Shown: piece after piece, positions 38,085-47,853 of the stretch | How the letters are laid out: every line of letters begins with the position of its first letter | Position numbering within the stretch: position 1 is the first letter of the stretch | Source of the DNA: Baia soyae | GTDB lineage: Bacteria; Bacillota; Bacilli; Thermoactinomycetales; Thermoactinomycetaceae | DNA length: 64,000 nt | Reading direction: 5' to 3' | NCBI RefSeq assembly: GCF_004341445.1 | Contig: NZ_SLXV01000006.1 | Location: 1 to 64,000, forward strand | Made by a program: the position numbers and the translations under genes | The notes under the pieces: generated by a model | The model's database searches: none | What the model was told of the DNA's origin: nothing | The model's input: only the letters and a program-made list of their open reading frames with translations

Positions 38085-38897
38085 CTATACATTAATAGAA
38101 ACCTGTTTGTACTCTTCTGTTTGTATGCCTACAAGGAGATCGTTTTGGACAACTTCTTTTTCAGTAAACAAATGCTCACAATCTAATTCAAAATCAATTG
38201 AGGGATTCGTATTTCGGCAATGATATTTAAATTTAGGTCGGTGAGCAGGCCACGCAACCATTCGGAGATCAATCAACTCAACAAATGTGTTACCAATGGA
38301 GTCCTGAATAGTTATGTCAAACTCCCAAGAGATAGTGCCATTGCACTTACTCTGTAGTGAAGTATATGGAGAGTCTAAGTTTGTCCTTGCTTGTGCAAAT
38401 TTCATTTGGGCACTGGTAAGCTTGTCTTTTGTTATGTGGAAATCATGTAGTTCAAACATTTGCATAGAGAAATTTATTAATTCTCCGGGTGGTAACAAAA
38501 TTGGAAATGGATCATATACATTCGGCTTGCCTTCAAAAAAATAAGATGTACCAATGGTGCATTCTACAAGATTTATAGGAACTACTCCTATATTGGTTAT
38601 TGTCACCAAAAGTATACGGTATTTTTGTTTTCCAAACTCATGTTCCTCAATAACTGGACGTATAGCTATTCGTGGTTCGCTCGCAGCAGCAGTCATTTTT
38701 CTTTGTTCTTCTAATTGTCTAAGAGCAAGTTCTCTTTGCTCATTCATTTGTAACATAGCAATTTGTTTACTTTCCTCGGTCTGTTTTAGTACCACTTTCA
38801 CTTGTCTAAAACCTACGTATACTGCCAGTACGGTTCCTATTGCACCCGCCCATTGACCGATTGCGCTCCACCAATCGGGATCTTTATACCAACTCAT
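38085..38897 (-). CDS. Membrane-anchored coiled-coil protein of unknown function (element cargo)
   Basis: A 270-residue protein. A single membrane helix lies near 10-30 (WSAIGQWAGAIGTVLAVYVGF), followed by a Gln/Glu/Lys-rich coiled coil (about 31-70). A soluble beta-rich domain from 75 to the end (EPRIAIRPVIEEHEFGKQKYRILLVTITNIGVVPINLVECTI is split between strands) has an Ig-like feel. I do not recognise a family. It is the largest cargo gene of the cotJC element. GGAGGAAG precedes the ATG, so it is probably expressed. No catalytic motif is visible. Confidence 0.6.
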   Translation of the reverse strand: MSWYKDPDWWSAIGQWAGAIGTVLAVYVGFRQVKVVLKQTEESKQIAMLQMNEQRELALRQLEEQRKMTAAASEPRIAIRPVIEEHEFGKQKYRILLVTITNIGVVPINLVECTIGTSYFFEGKPNVYDPFPILLPPGELINFSMQMFELHDFHITKDKLTSAQMKFAQARTNLDSPYTSLQSKCNGTISWEFDITIQDSIGNTFVELIDLRMVAWPAHRPKFKYHCRNTNPSIDFELDCEHLFTEKEVVQNDLLVGIQTEEYKQVSINV

Positions 38898-39107
38898 ATG
38901 CTTCCTCCGAAAAAGGATTGTTTTTACACATTCTACTTTATTTAATTTCTAATAACAATGAAATTTCTAATTATAATCTTATAAATTATAACTCGAGATG
39001 AGCAAATTCACTGGAAATAATTTACAAATGATCAAAAAGAAAGACATGGTACCCCCTGTGTAGAAGTTAGTGGTTCCCGCCAAATAACTTTGTGAAGGAG
39101 ATAAAAC

Positions 39108-39649
39108 ATGTCTCGTAACGTCAGACTACCACATCACGAAACAATCAACCAGTACTTACAGAGAAAGAAATTCAATTTATATTACAGTAAACCTGCTTTG
39201 GAGCATATGATTCATTTCATAGATGGCGTGACGCAAAAAGGTTTTTCAGGGACACTTACAGATATTCATGGCTCCAGCCATGATTGCACCATCGCACCAC
39301 TTTAGGGCATTTTCTTCAACACGGAAAATGGCAAGAAGATTGGCTTCTTAAAAAATCTCAAAGTGATGTGTTACGTCAGATCTACAAAGAAGCAGAACAA
39401 ACGTAATTCCCCATCCATGTAACTGTTGATGATACCCTCTGCAAGAAGACAAAGCCTTCGTCACAGGCGACGTCGTCCATTCCAAATGCTGAGTTTCACT
39501 TCTCCCATAAAGAAGGGCGTTGCATCTGGAGTCATCAAGTTATTGTCGTACTTTTCCAATGCGGAAAACTCCGTCTTCCTTACGCTTTTCTACGATATGA
39601 TAAAGCTGGAAAAAGCAAAATTGATCTTGTGTGCGATTTGCAGGCATGA
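39108..39649 (+). pseudogene. Degenerate DDE transposase (IS4/IS701-like), truncated
   Basis: Intact ribosome site and ATG, then about 57 residues (HHETINQYLQRKKFNLYYSK, LTDIHGSSH). An 11-bp insertion at 39282-39292 shifts the frame, and the next part reads HRTTLGHFLQHGKWQEDWLL. After a stop near 39403 come PIHVTVDDTLCKKTKPSSQA and FHFSHKEGRCIWSHQVIVVLFQCGKLRLPYAFLRYDKAGKSK, split in normal family order, then a stop at 39647. VDDT holds the first catalytic Asp. The C-terminal half of a normal transposase is missing. No terminal inverted repeats were found. Confidence 0.75.
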
Positions 39650-39769
39650 TCGAATGGATTTATTCGCAATGCCGTTTAGGCATTCCGCTTAGTTGTATAA
39701 AAAAGCAACTGAATGCGGCCTAGCCGTAGTCTGTCTATTGGAACTGGATATTTCTGTTAGCAGATTCGC

Positions 39770-39988
39770 TCATCTCGAGTTAATTATATGATTCAAGCAT
39801 ATGAAGCCGTAGTGTAAGAATGGACCTGGATAATCATTAGAAGCAAATGTATGAACTGAAATAAAGTCTTCAGGAATTTCACTTGCTTTATGTCTACTAA
39901 AGTACATACTGAGTGTATTTGTTTCAAATTCAGTTAGCCCATTGAATTCGATATACTCCTTTATCCCCAACAAATCTTTGTATTTCAA
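39770..39988 (-). CDS. 72-aa hypothetical protein in the element
   Basis: A 72-residue ORF starting at TTG 39988 with GAGGT 6 bases upstream. It contains KYKDLLGIKEYIEFNGLTEF and a C-terminal YPGPFLHYGFICLNHII. Not recognised. It follows the recombinase gene by 77 bp on the same strand, beyond that gene's terminator. It could be a second candidate for a small recombination accessory protein, or a remnant. Confidence 0.4.
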   Translation of the reverse strand: MKYKDLLGIKEYIEFNGLTEFETNTLSMYFSRHKASEIPEDFISVHTFASNDYPGPFLHYGFICLNHIINSR

Positions 39989-40024
39989 TTTTGTACCTCA
40001 TTTCAATCCTGTAGAGCTGTTATA

Positions 40025-40050
40025 TCAAAAAAGCGTGACTAAAATCACGC
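40025..40050 (-). terminator. Terminator after the serine recombinase gene
   Basis: GCGTGATTTTAGTCACGC on the minus strand followed by six T, 16 bp past the stop at 40066. Confidence 0.8.
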
Positions 40051-40065
40051 CTCATTCTGCTCTCA

Positions 40066-41553
40066 TCACTTCATAACAATTTTTATATCAAATTCTTTAC
40101 CGATCTTAGTATACACGATAACTTCTACCAACTCTCTTAAAATCGTGTTCACTTCACGTTCTGGAAGTTTGTCTCCGTGCGTGAGGAATCGACTCATTTT
40201 CTCAAGTGTTACTTCCACTCTGTCTAACTCTGTGATATTTCCTTGTTCTTTGAGCTCATCGACTTGCTCCTCTAGTGTCTTGATCTGTTGTTTGGCTTGG
40301 TAAATTTGCTCTCTTGCCTCACCCTGTGTGAAAATCTCCAACATGAACCCTTGTTGAATTCGTTTAATATCGTTATTTAACTTTGTAATTTGTTTTTGCT
40401 TTGATTCTAGCTCTTGTGTATAGTCTGGTGAATCGTTCAAATCATGTTCTCTTATCAAACCAACGTACTGTTCTAGCTGTTTTACATGCTGGGAGAAATA
40501 CATATAGAATAGCTCTTCAAACTGCGACAGCTTTGCTCCACTGTTTTTGCAAACGGTGTAATCATCCCCACTACTATATATCCTCGTTTGACAAGATGCG
40601 ATCCGCTTACCTCCGTATCTACTCCCTTGAAATGAATGAATGGCCCCACATAGACCACAGCGAATCAGTCCGCTAAACTTATGCTTTCCTAGTCTCAATG
40701 ATGGTGGTCTACTATTTCGATCTTTCTTTAGCTGTTGAACTTGATTAAATAGCTCTTGAGATACAATGGATTCGTGCGTATTCTCAACTAAAATCTGCTC
40801 GGATTTATCTGCATATGTTATGGTACGTCTTCCATCAACCGTCTTTTGGATTGTCTTTCCATATAAAGAGTGTCCAGCATACACAACATTGGAAAGCAAT
40901 CTTGACACACTAGCAGAAGACCACAGCATATTCATTGTGGTTTTGACTGTTTCCTGTGTGAACTTATACGCTATATCCTTAGTAGACAGTCCAGCTATGT
41001 ACAGGTCAAACATTTCCTTCATAACGGGGGCATCTTCTGAGACTTCTAACCGCTTGGTATCTCGATTATATTTGTATCCAATCGGAGATTTTTTCCCTAA
41101 CCAGTTACCATCACGGGCTGATTGCCTAGATCCTCTAATAAGACGAGCTTTGATTTTCTGGTATTCTTGCTTAGAAAGAACACTTTGAATATCCGAGATA
41201 AAATCATCATCGTCTTTTCTAAAGTCGTATACTCTCGAAGGAGTAACAAATAAGCAACCTGCATTCACTAAGATTTGTTTTATTTGATCTAAATGACCTA
41301 CACTACGACTCAAACGGTCTTGGTCGGCAGAAACAACGGCATCATAATGAAAAAGTTTGATTCTTGAAATCATCTTTTGAAGTTCTGGTCGATCGAGTTC
41401 TTGAGAACTTCCGACCTCTTTATAAACATCATATTTCCAATGGTTACGTTCGCATAAATCAATAAGAACAGATTGTTGTCGTTGTAAAGTGTCTTCGGTT
41501 TCTTCTTCTCTAGACTTACGAACATATACAGCAACTATTTTCTTTGCTTCCAT
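40066..41553 (-). CDS. Large serine recombinase (SpoIVCA-like) of the cotJC element
   Basis: A 495-residue recombinase. Resolvase domain 5-150: AVYVRKSREEETEDTLQRQ with catalytic Ser 14, and DRLSR at 79-83. Recombinase domain 155-275 (SPIGYKYNRDTKRLEV, VSRLLSNVVYAGHSLYG). Zinc ribbon C299/C302/C321/C335 (RCGLCGA ... CQTRIYSSGDDYTVCK). Coiled coil about 365-445. Size and domain order match SpoIVCA of the sigK skin element (about 500 residues). It should cut and rejoin the two TAAA sites to release the element. The gene starts 78 bp inside the right end; I could not find a convincing sigma-E or sigma-K promoter there. It looks fully intact. Confidence 0.93.
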   Translation of the reverse strand: MEAKKIVAVYVRKSREEETEDTLQRQQSVLIDLCERNHWKYDVYKEVGSSQELDRPELQKMISRIKLFHYDAVVSADQDRLSRSVGHLDQIKQILVNAGCLFVTPSRVYDFRKDDDDFISDIQSVLSKQEYQKIKARLIRGSRQSARDGNWLGKKSPIGYKYNRDTKRLEVSEDAPVMKEMFDLYIAGLSTKDIAYKFTQETVKTTMNMLWSSASVSRLLSNVVYAGHSLYGKTIQKTVDGRRTITYADKSEQILVENTHESIVSQELFNQVQQLKKDRNSRPPSLRLGKHKFSGLIRCGLCGAIHSFQGSRYGGKRIASCQTRIYSSGDDYTVCKNSGAKLSQFEELFYMYFSQHVKQLEQYVGLIREHDLNDSPDYTQELESKQKQITKLNNDIKRIQQGFMLEIFTQGEAREQIYQAKQQIKTLEEQVDELKEQGNITELDRVEVTLEKMSRFLTHGDKLPEREVNTILRELVEVIVYTKIGKEFDIKIVMK

Positions 41554-41607
41554 TCCCTAACCCCTTGTTGCTTAATAGTTTAATTTGCATGATTACTATA
41601 ACAGAAT

Positions 41608-41650
41608 AGTATCAAAAAAGGAATAATCTGTAAACTAACAAAGGACGCCA
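41608..41650. other. Right attachment site (attR-like) in cotJC
   Basis: Element arm 41608-41627, three bases CTG, core TAAA at 41631-41634, then cotJC codon 78 onward (CTA ACA AAG). Together with the left end it gives a palindromic attP: arm, 3 bases, TAAA, 3 bases, arm. Confidence 0.75.
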
Positions 41651-41973
41651 CTCCAGAGCAATTAAAAGCCGCGGGGCTTGATTCGCATTATGTGGCCCAT
41701 GATAGTGCCTTATTTTACAATAATTCTGCTGGCGTACCCTTTACAGCCGCTTATATACAAGCGAAGGGTGATCCTATCGCTGACTTGTATGAGGATATCG
41801 CTGCGGAGGAGAAGGCACGGGCGACTTATCAGTGGATTATCGATCAATCGGATGATCCCGATCTAAATGACTCCCTGAAGTTTTTAAGGGAAAGAGAAAT
41901 CGTCCACTCCCAACGCTTCCGAGAGGCTGTGGATATTTTGAAGGATGAGCGGGGGAAAAAGAAGATCTTTTGA
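41635..41973 (+). CDS. cotJC: cotJC, 3' part (codons 78-189)
   Basis: C-terminal 112 residues of CotJC: LTKDATPEQLKAAGLDSHYV, PFTAAYIQAKGDPIADLYED, AAEEKARATYQ, LREREIVHSQRF. By analogy with manganese catalases the remaining metal ligands (Glu near 136 and His 168 of the joined protein) lie here. There is no ribosome site or sensible start at its beginning; an internal ATG at 41692 is not preceded by one either. It is in frame with the 5' part after joining at TAAA. The sequence shows no decay, which argues the gene is still used. Confidence 0.92.
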   Translation, partial: LTKDATPEQLKAAGLDSHYVAHDSALFYNNSAGVPFTAAYIQAKGDPIADLYEDIAAEEKARATYQWIIDQSDDPDLNDSLKFLREREIVHSQRFREAVDILKDERGKKKIF

Positions 41974-41991
41974 TCGTTAAATCCATCAAAC

Positions 41992-42030
41992 AAAAAAGAA
42001 CAAGCTCCTTCTCACGGGCTTGTTCCTTTT
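41992..42030. terminator. Bidirectional terminator between cotJC and thiF
   Basis: GAACAAGC (41998-42005) and GCTTGTTC (42018-42025) flanked by AAAAAA and TTTTT. Confidence 0.8.
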
Positions 42031-42035
42031 TCCTT

Positions 42036-43067
42036 TTAGCTATGAACAGCAATATATTTTTGATATAAATGGTTCGCTATTTCTACATCGTGGGTGCCGT
42101 GGATGAGTACACGACCATCTCGGAATACGACAAATCGGTATGGATTCAATTTAAAAGTAAGCAAGTAGTCATTCACATGTATGTGCTCTGCTTCTCTCTT
42201 GATCAGTTGTTGTAATCGAGTTAGATCAAAGTCCTGATGGGAAAGGGATCGAATTTGAACGGTATCTCTTCCACAAAGAGCCGTTATTTTAGCTCCGTGT
42301 TCTGTTTGAAGAGCTGGATAGGTTGCATTTTGGCCACAAGATGGGCAGTCCTCCTGCCTCAAATGCCCGACTTGAACGGAAGAAACTTCATTCTTCCAAA
42401 CATCGAATGAGTACAGCTTTTGGCGTAAATATTCGGTCTGACCAAGTAATATTTTAAATGCTTCTGTGACTTGCTCCGCCACGACCATCTGTACAGCTGG
42501 GGCGATAATGCCTGCTGTATCACAGGTTTCACTCTGGACTTGGTCGTCTCCTAGTAGGCATCGTAAACAAGGAGTAATCCTTGGGAGGATGCTATAAGTG
42601 ACTCCATAACTTCCTACACAAGCTCCATAAATCCACGGAATTTGCTGCTTTTGCGCTATATCATTAATTAGAAACCTAGCTTCAAAGTTATCGGTGGCAT
42701 CGAAGATAAGGTCCACTTGCTTCACGAAGGAGAAGATATTATCAGCTGTAACATCACTCACATGGGCATGAATGGTCACATCTGAATTAATCTGTTCCAA
42801 CCGATTTTTAGCCGCAATCACTTTGGGTAACGTTTCTGCTTCGTCCTGCTCTGTATACAAAGTTTGACGTTGTAAGTTGCTCAGATCCACATAGTCACGA
42901 TCCACAATCGTAATCGTCCCAATCCCTGCACGAGTAAGCATCTCAGACAGCGAACTTCCTAAGGCCCCCATCCCAATGATGAGAACATGCTTCTTCTTTA
43001 GGAGTGCTTGTCCATGGGCACCGATTGGTTGAAACCGTTCTTGCCTCGAATACCTTCCTGTTATCAT
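42036..43067 (-). CDS. thiF: ThiF/MoeB-type sulfur-carrier adenylyltransferase
   Basis: A 343-residue E1-like enzyme. [21 protein letters not shown] near 30 binds [19 protein letters not shown] near 56 is the conserved Arg/Asp block, and [14 protein letters not shown] near 125 the adenylation site. CLRCLLGD near 172 and CPSCGQ near 253 form the two CxxC zinc pairs. A tail of about 85 residues beyond the zinc site (HINDYLLTF-type strands) exceeds minimal ThiF (about 250). It adenylates the ThiS C-terminus for sulfur transfer. It is last in the operon, coupled to thiG by ATGA. Confidence 0.9.
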   Translation of the reverse strand: MITGRYSRQERFQPIGAHGQALLKKKHVLIIGMGALGSSLSEMLTRAGIGTITIVDRDYVDLSNLQRQTLYTEQDEAETLPKVIAAKNRLEQINSDVTIHAHVSDVTADNIFSFVKQVDLIFDATDNFEARFLINDIAQKQQIPWIYGACVGSYGVTYSILPRITPCLRCLLGDDQVQSETCDTAGIIAPAVQMVVAEQVTEAFKILLGQTEYLRQKLYSFDVWKNEVSSVQVGHLRQEDCPSCGQNATYPALQTEHGAKITALCGRDTVQIRSLSHQDFDLTRLQQLIKREAEHIHVNDYLLTFKLNPYRFVVFRDGRVLIHGTHDVEIANHLYQKYIAVHS

Positions 43068-43828
43068 ACAGGGATTCCGCTCTCCGGACTGCTTGCTGTC
43101 GCATAAGGACGTTTGGAGATTCTCCCTGCTTCAAAGCCCATTCTGCCAGACATGACCGCATATTTCATGGCAAGTGCCATTTTGACAGGATCTTGTGCCC
43201 CTGATACGGCTGTATTTAACAACACTCCATCTGCTCCCAGTTCCATCGCTAGCGCAGCATCCGCTGGACCCCCGATCCCAGCATCGAGAATGACTGGAAC
43301 GGTAGCCTGTTCGATGATAAATGAGAGATGAAGTGGATTAAGTAGCCCCATCCCAGATCCAATCGGGCTTCCTGCGGGCATGATTGCATGTACGCCAAGC
43401 TCCTGAAGTCTGCGAGCGAGTACCACATCATCCGAAGTGTATGGCAATACAATCATCCCATCCTCCAACAATTGTTCACAGGCTCGTAGGGTTTCTATTG
43501 GATCGGGCAACAGAGTACGATCGTCGCCAATCACTTCTACTTTGATCATATGACATAATCCTGATTGATGAGCCAGTCTAGCGATTCGTACCGCTTCCTC
43601 GGCTGTTTTCGCTCCAGCTGTATTAGGAAGCAAATGAAATCTCTCTAAATCAATGGATTCCAAGAAGTTAGGCGCATCTGGATTATTTAAGGGTAATTTA
43701 CGAACCGCAAAGGTTAGAATTTCCGATTCTGATATCTCAATCGCTTGGTTTTGTGTTTGAGCATCGGGAAATTTACCTGTCCCGAGTAATAAACGGGATT
43801 GAAAGGAATAAGGTCCAATTTGTAACAT
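43064..43828 (-). CDS. thiG: Thiazole synthase
   Basis: A 254-residue TIM barrel. [15 protein letters not shown] near 11, [17 protein letters not shown] near 62, [16 protein letters not shown] near 94 (Schiff-base Lys 96), [16 protein letters not shown] near 144 and [27 protein letters not shown] near 180 are the ThiG blocks. It condenses deoxyxylulose-5-phosphate, dehydroglycine and ThiS-thiocarboxylate into the thiazole phosphate. The deoxyxylulose phosphate comes from Dxs, also encoded in this window. Confidence 0.95.
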   Translation of the reverse strand: MLQIGPYSFQSRLLLGTGKFPDAQTQNQAIEISESEILTFAVRKLPLNNPDAPNFLESIDLERFHLLPNTAGAKTAEEAVRIARLAHQSGLCHMIKVEVIGDDRTLLPDPIETLRACEQLLEDGMIVLPYTSDDVVLARRLQELGVHAIMPAGSPIGSGMGLLNPLHLSFIIEQATVPVILDAGIGGPADAALAMELGADGVLLNTAVSGAQDPVKMALAMKYAVMSGRMGFEAGRISKRPYATASSPESGIPV

Positions 43829-43830
43829 GT

Positions 43831-44031
43831 TTAGCCACCTCCCACAAAATGAATCATTTCAATTCGATCTCGATCTGAAAGCAAAGTATCTTTATATTGT
43901 TCAGGTAAAATAACGGTGCCATTATGTTCAATGATGAGTCGCTTTTTTTCCAAGCTGAGTTGGATGAGAAGCTGTTCGATTGTTTCGGGCATAGGAGTAA
44001 ATTCTCGTAATGAATCATTCAGATATAGCAT
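43831..44031 (-). CDS. thiS: Sulfur carrier protein ThiS
   Basis: A 66-residue ubiquitin-like protein starting [11 protein letters not shown] and ending IHFVGGG; the terminal Gly-Gly is the sulfur-carrying end. ATG 44031 follows TGGAGG and lies 17 bp inside the 3' end of thiO. Length is normal for ThiS. Confidence 0.93.
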   Translation of the reverse strand: MLYLNDSLREFTPMPETIEQLLIQLSLEKKRLIIEHNGTVILPEQYKDTLLSDRDRIEMIHFVGGG

Positions 44032-45133
44032 GTTTATTCCTCCATCTCTCTGGTGCAAATGGCTGTAAGTCAAATGAACTCTTCCCGTGGACAATGAGGT
44101 CCGTTACGATTTCACCTGTAATCGCACTGAGTAAAATTCCATTTCGATAATGTCCGGTTGCATAAATAAGTCCAGGAAGATCAGGATCTAAACCTAGATA
44201 AGGAAGACCATCCTTTGTTTGCGGCCTTATTCCTGACCAAGTCTTTTCAATCTCTCCATCGAGAACAGGTGGATATATCTTAGAAGCATTTAGAAAGAGC
44301 TTGAATAACTCTTCCATCCTCACAACAGGGTCCCATTCATACGGGGATTCTGTGGCACCTACTAGCAAACGATTTCCTGATTTAGGAACAATGTAACAAT
44401 CCTTGGTGTAAAGAGTATGCATAAGCTCCATCTCGGGAAGTCGAAGAGAAAAAGCATCTCCTTTCACAGGATAGAGCGGAATGTGATACTCATCAGGTAA
44501 TAAATCATTCGTCCAAGCTCCTCCTGCTAATACAACCGTTTCAGCGAAATACTGTCCACTTGTCGTGTTAACACCACGAATTTCATTATGATGAATTTCG
44601 AGCGACAGAACGGTTGTGTTTTCATACACTTCGACTCCCCGCTCCTGTGCCACCTTCATCAATAATGGTGCAAGACGAACTGCTTCTAACTGTCCATCTG
44701 AAACATGGATTCCTCCTTTGACCGCCGGAGAAACACCGCGTACCCGATTACAAATTTGATCATAGGTGAGAAGCTGGCTTGAAAGCCCTATTGCGGACTG
44801 AGCCTGATGTAGTTCAGCTAACTCCATCAACTCTTCATCTGTACGAGCAAGGCGGATTATGCCATTTTGGTTTAAGTGAAGCTTTTCTTCAGTCACATTC
44901 TCTAATTGCTCAACCAAATCCACAAAACGTAATTGACTCGCTCTTGCTAGATGAAACAACGGATTATCCGGCTTCAACTCCACTTGTGCACCTAACATGC
45001 CTGCAGCTGCGGATGAAGCATGAGAACCGACTTTATCTCGTTCGATTACCAGGATTCGTTTCTGAAATCGAGACAGATGGTACGCAATCGAAGCCCCGAT
45101 GACCCCACCACCCACGATAATCACATCATACAT
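44015..45133 (-). CDS. thiO: Glycine oxidase
   Basis: A 372-residue FAD-dependent D-amino-acid oxidase-type enzyme. YDVIIVGGGVIGASIAYHL (2-20) binds FAD; SSAAAGMLGAQ near 42, GGIHVSDGQLEAVRL near 140 and WSGIRPQTKDGLPYLG near 300 are family blocks. It oxidises glycine to iminoglycine for ThiG, the oxygen-dependent alternative to ThiH. ATG 45133 follows GGGGGGAA. Confidence 0.93.
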   Translation of the reverse strand: MYDVIIVGGGVIGASIAYHLSRFQKRILVIERDKVGSHASSAAAGMLGAQVELKPDNPLFHLARASQLRFVDLVEQLENVTEEKLHLNQNGIIRLARTDEELMELAELHQAQSAIGLSSQLLTYDQICNRVRGVSPAVKGGIHVSDGQLEAVRLAPLLMKVAQERGVEVYENTTVLSLEIHHNEIRGVNTTSGQYFAETVVLAGGAWTNDLLPDEYHIPLYPVKGDAFSLRLPEMELMHTLYTKDCYIVPKSGNRLLVGATESPYEWDPVVRMEELFKLFLNASKIYPPVLDGEIEKTWSGIRPQTKDGLPYLGLDPDLPGLIYATGHYRNGILLSAITGEIVTDLIVHGKSSFDLQPFAPERWRNKHAISE

Positions 45134-45725
45134 CCAGTTCCCCCCTTGCTCGGTTATAAGAAGCGAGTGCTTCCACAGGCTTGTCCGCATTTAGAATTCC
45201 ACCCATCACCGCAACTCCGTGGAAGCCAATCTGATGTAAGGGTGCGATATGAGCAGGCTGTATCCCGCCAATCGCAATGACAGGTTGATGGACGGCTTCA
45301 ATGATTTGCTTTGCTTCTTTTTCGCCCAGCGGCTGTTTATTGGGCTTGGAAGCAGTTTGATAAATATGACCAAGCATGAAGAATTCTGCTTCTTTTGCCT
45401 GCTCCATTTCCATGAGCGAATGTACGGAGACACCGATTTGCAAGAAAGGGTAACGCTTCTTCACTACTTCAAATCGGGGGCTTCGAAAGCCAATTTGCAC
45501 ATGAGGTAGCCCCAGTTCGGCAACCAGATGCGGGCGGTCATGAAGAATGATTTTGGAGTCTGGAAAGGATTTACTTCTCAGCTCTTTCACAAGGGAAAGT
45601 AATTTCTGATCTGAAAAATAGTGGAGGCGCAGATGAAGCATATCAAAATCATCTTGCATAGGCGGTATCGTCGTAATCAAAGTTTGAAATGAACTGTTCT
45701 CAGGTGTAATCAAATGCAACCTCAT
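45126..45725 (-). CDS. tenI: Thiazole tautomerase TenI (ThiE-like)
   Basis: A 199-residue TIM barrel of the thiamine phosphate synthase family. LHLITPEN, DDFDMLHLRLHYFSDQKLL, ILHDRPHLVAELGLPHVQIG, FMLGHIYQTASKPNKQPLG and VIAIGGIQPAHIAPLHQIG are present. The canonical ThiE elements (QLREK, the DDR metal site and GPIFPTxTK) are replaced (HLRLH, HDRPH, GHIYQTASKP), which points to TenI, the thiazole tautomerase, and not to a true ThiE. ATG 45725 follows AGGAG; a GTG 9 bases earlier overlaps that site. Confidence 0.85.
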   Translation of the reverse strand: MRLHLITPENSSFQTLITTIPPMQDDFDMLHLRLHYFSDQKLLSLVKELRSKSFPDSKIILHDRPHLVAELGLPHVQIGFRSPRFEVVKKRYPFLQIGVSVHSLMEMEQAKEAEFFMLGHIYQTASKPNKQPLGEKEAKQIIEAVHQPVIAIGGIQPAHIAPLHQIGFHGVAVMGGILNADKPVEALASYNRARGELDV

Positions 45726-45745
45726 CCCGATCACTCCTAGCCTTG

Positions 45746-47518
<1,773 letters not shown>

Positions 47519-47566
47519 TCAACTCATATACGCAAGCTAGGGCCTAGAATTCCAGTTTCATAGGCA

Positions 47567-47599
47567 TAAAAAAAGCCGTACGCCAATAGCGCACGACTT
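47567..47599 (-). terminator. Terminator in the thiC leader
   Basis: AGTCGTGCGC/GCGTACGGCT stem with seven T following on the minus strand, between the TPP aptamer and thiC. It is expected to form when TPP is bound. Confidence 0.85.
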
Positions 47600-47669
47600 T
47601 CTAATTTCGAGTATTAGAAGTCTACAAGATCAGAAAAGTTCCGCTAAAAAATAAAAAGCGAATCTTGTC

Positions 47670-47758
47670 CATCCCTACGCTGGCATTATCCAGATCAGGT
47701 TATTGGTCGGTGGCAGAGCTCTCCACCCTCTCAGCTTGGCTATCTCCAGGCTCCCATT
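47670..47758 (-). promoter_or_regulatory. TPP riboswitch (THI box)
   Basis: Minus strand from 47758: GGGAGCCTGG, AGCTGAGAGGGTGGAG, CTGCCACCGACC, ACCTGATCTGGATAATGCCA, GCGTAGGGA. These are the conserved THI-box blocks in order. A possible -10 TATGAT lies at 47793-47788. Confidence 0.96.
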
Positions 47759-47853
47759 TGATCGTATAAAGTTGTTATTTTGAATGTATCATACTCTTTT
47801 TCGGTTAGCAATACATTTAATTTATGAATTTTTTTATACAATGTATTAATAGC

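Larger units (their letters stand above)
37720..41634. mobile_element. cotJC-interrupting excision element (skin-like), 3911 bp
   Basis: The element lies between the two halves of cotJC and is bounded by a 4-bp repeat TAAA at 37720-37723 and 41631-41634. It carries a large serine recombinase reading inward from the right end, a 72-codon and a 49-codon ORF, a 270-residue membrane protein, and a decayed transposase. All apparently intact genes are on the minus strand, opposite to cotJC. Precise excision would rebuild cotJC in frame. The layout matches elements excised from sporulation genes in the mother cell (skin in sigK, SP-beta in spsM). Excision itself is inferred. Confidence 0.9.

Noticed and set aside
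39108-39649. The transposase as the cause of the cotJC insertion
   Set aside because: It is broken, lies well inside the element and has no terminal repeats matching the cotJC junctions; the serine recombinase and TAAA sites explain the ends.
39426-39692. An 88-codon plus-strand ORF
   Set aside because: It is out of frame with the transposase relic it overlaps, and has no ribosome site or recognisable protein features.
41554-41634. A sigma-E or sigma-K promoter for the recombinase
   Set aside because: CATGCAAA and GATACTAT resemble a -10, but no matching -35 lies at the right distance; I do not claim one.
41692-41973. A separate 93-codon gene starting at ATG 41692
   Set aside because: It has no ribosome site and its sequence is the middle and end of CotJC; it belongs to the interrupted gene.
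45126-45725. Calling the gene thiE
   Set aside because: The metal and pyrophosphate motifs of ThiE are replaced by TenI-type residues.
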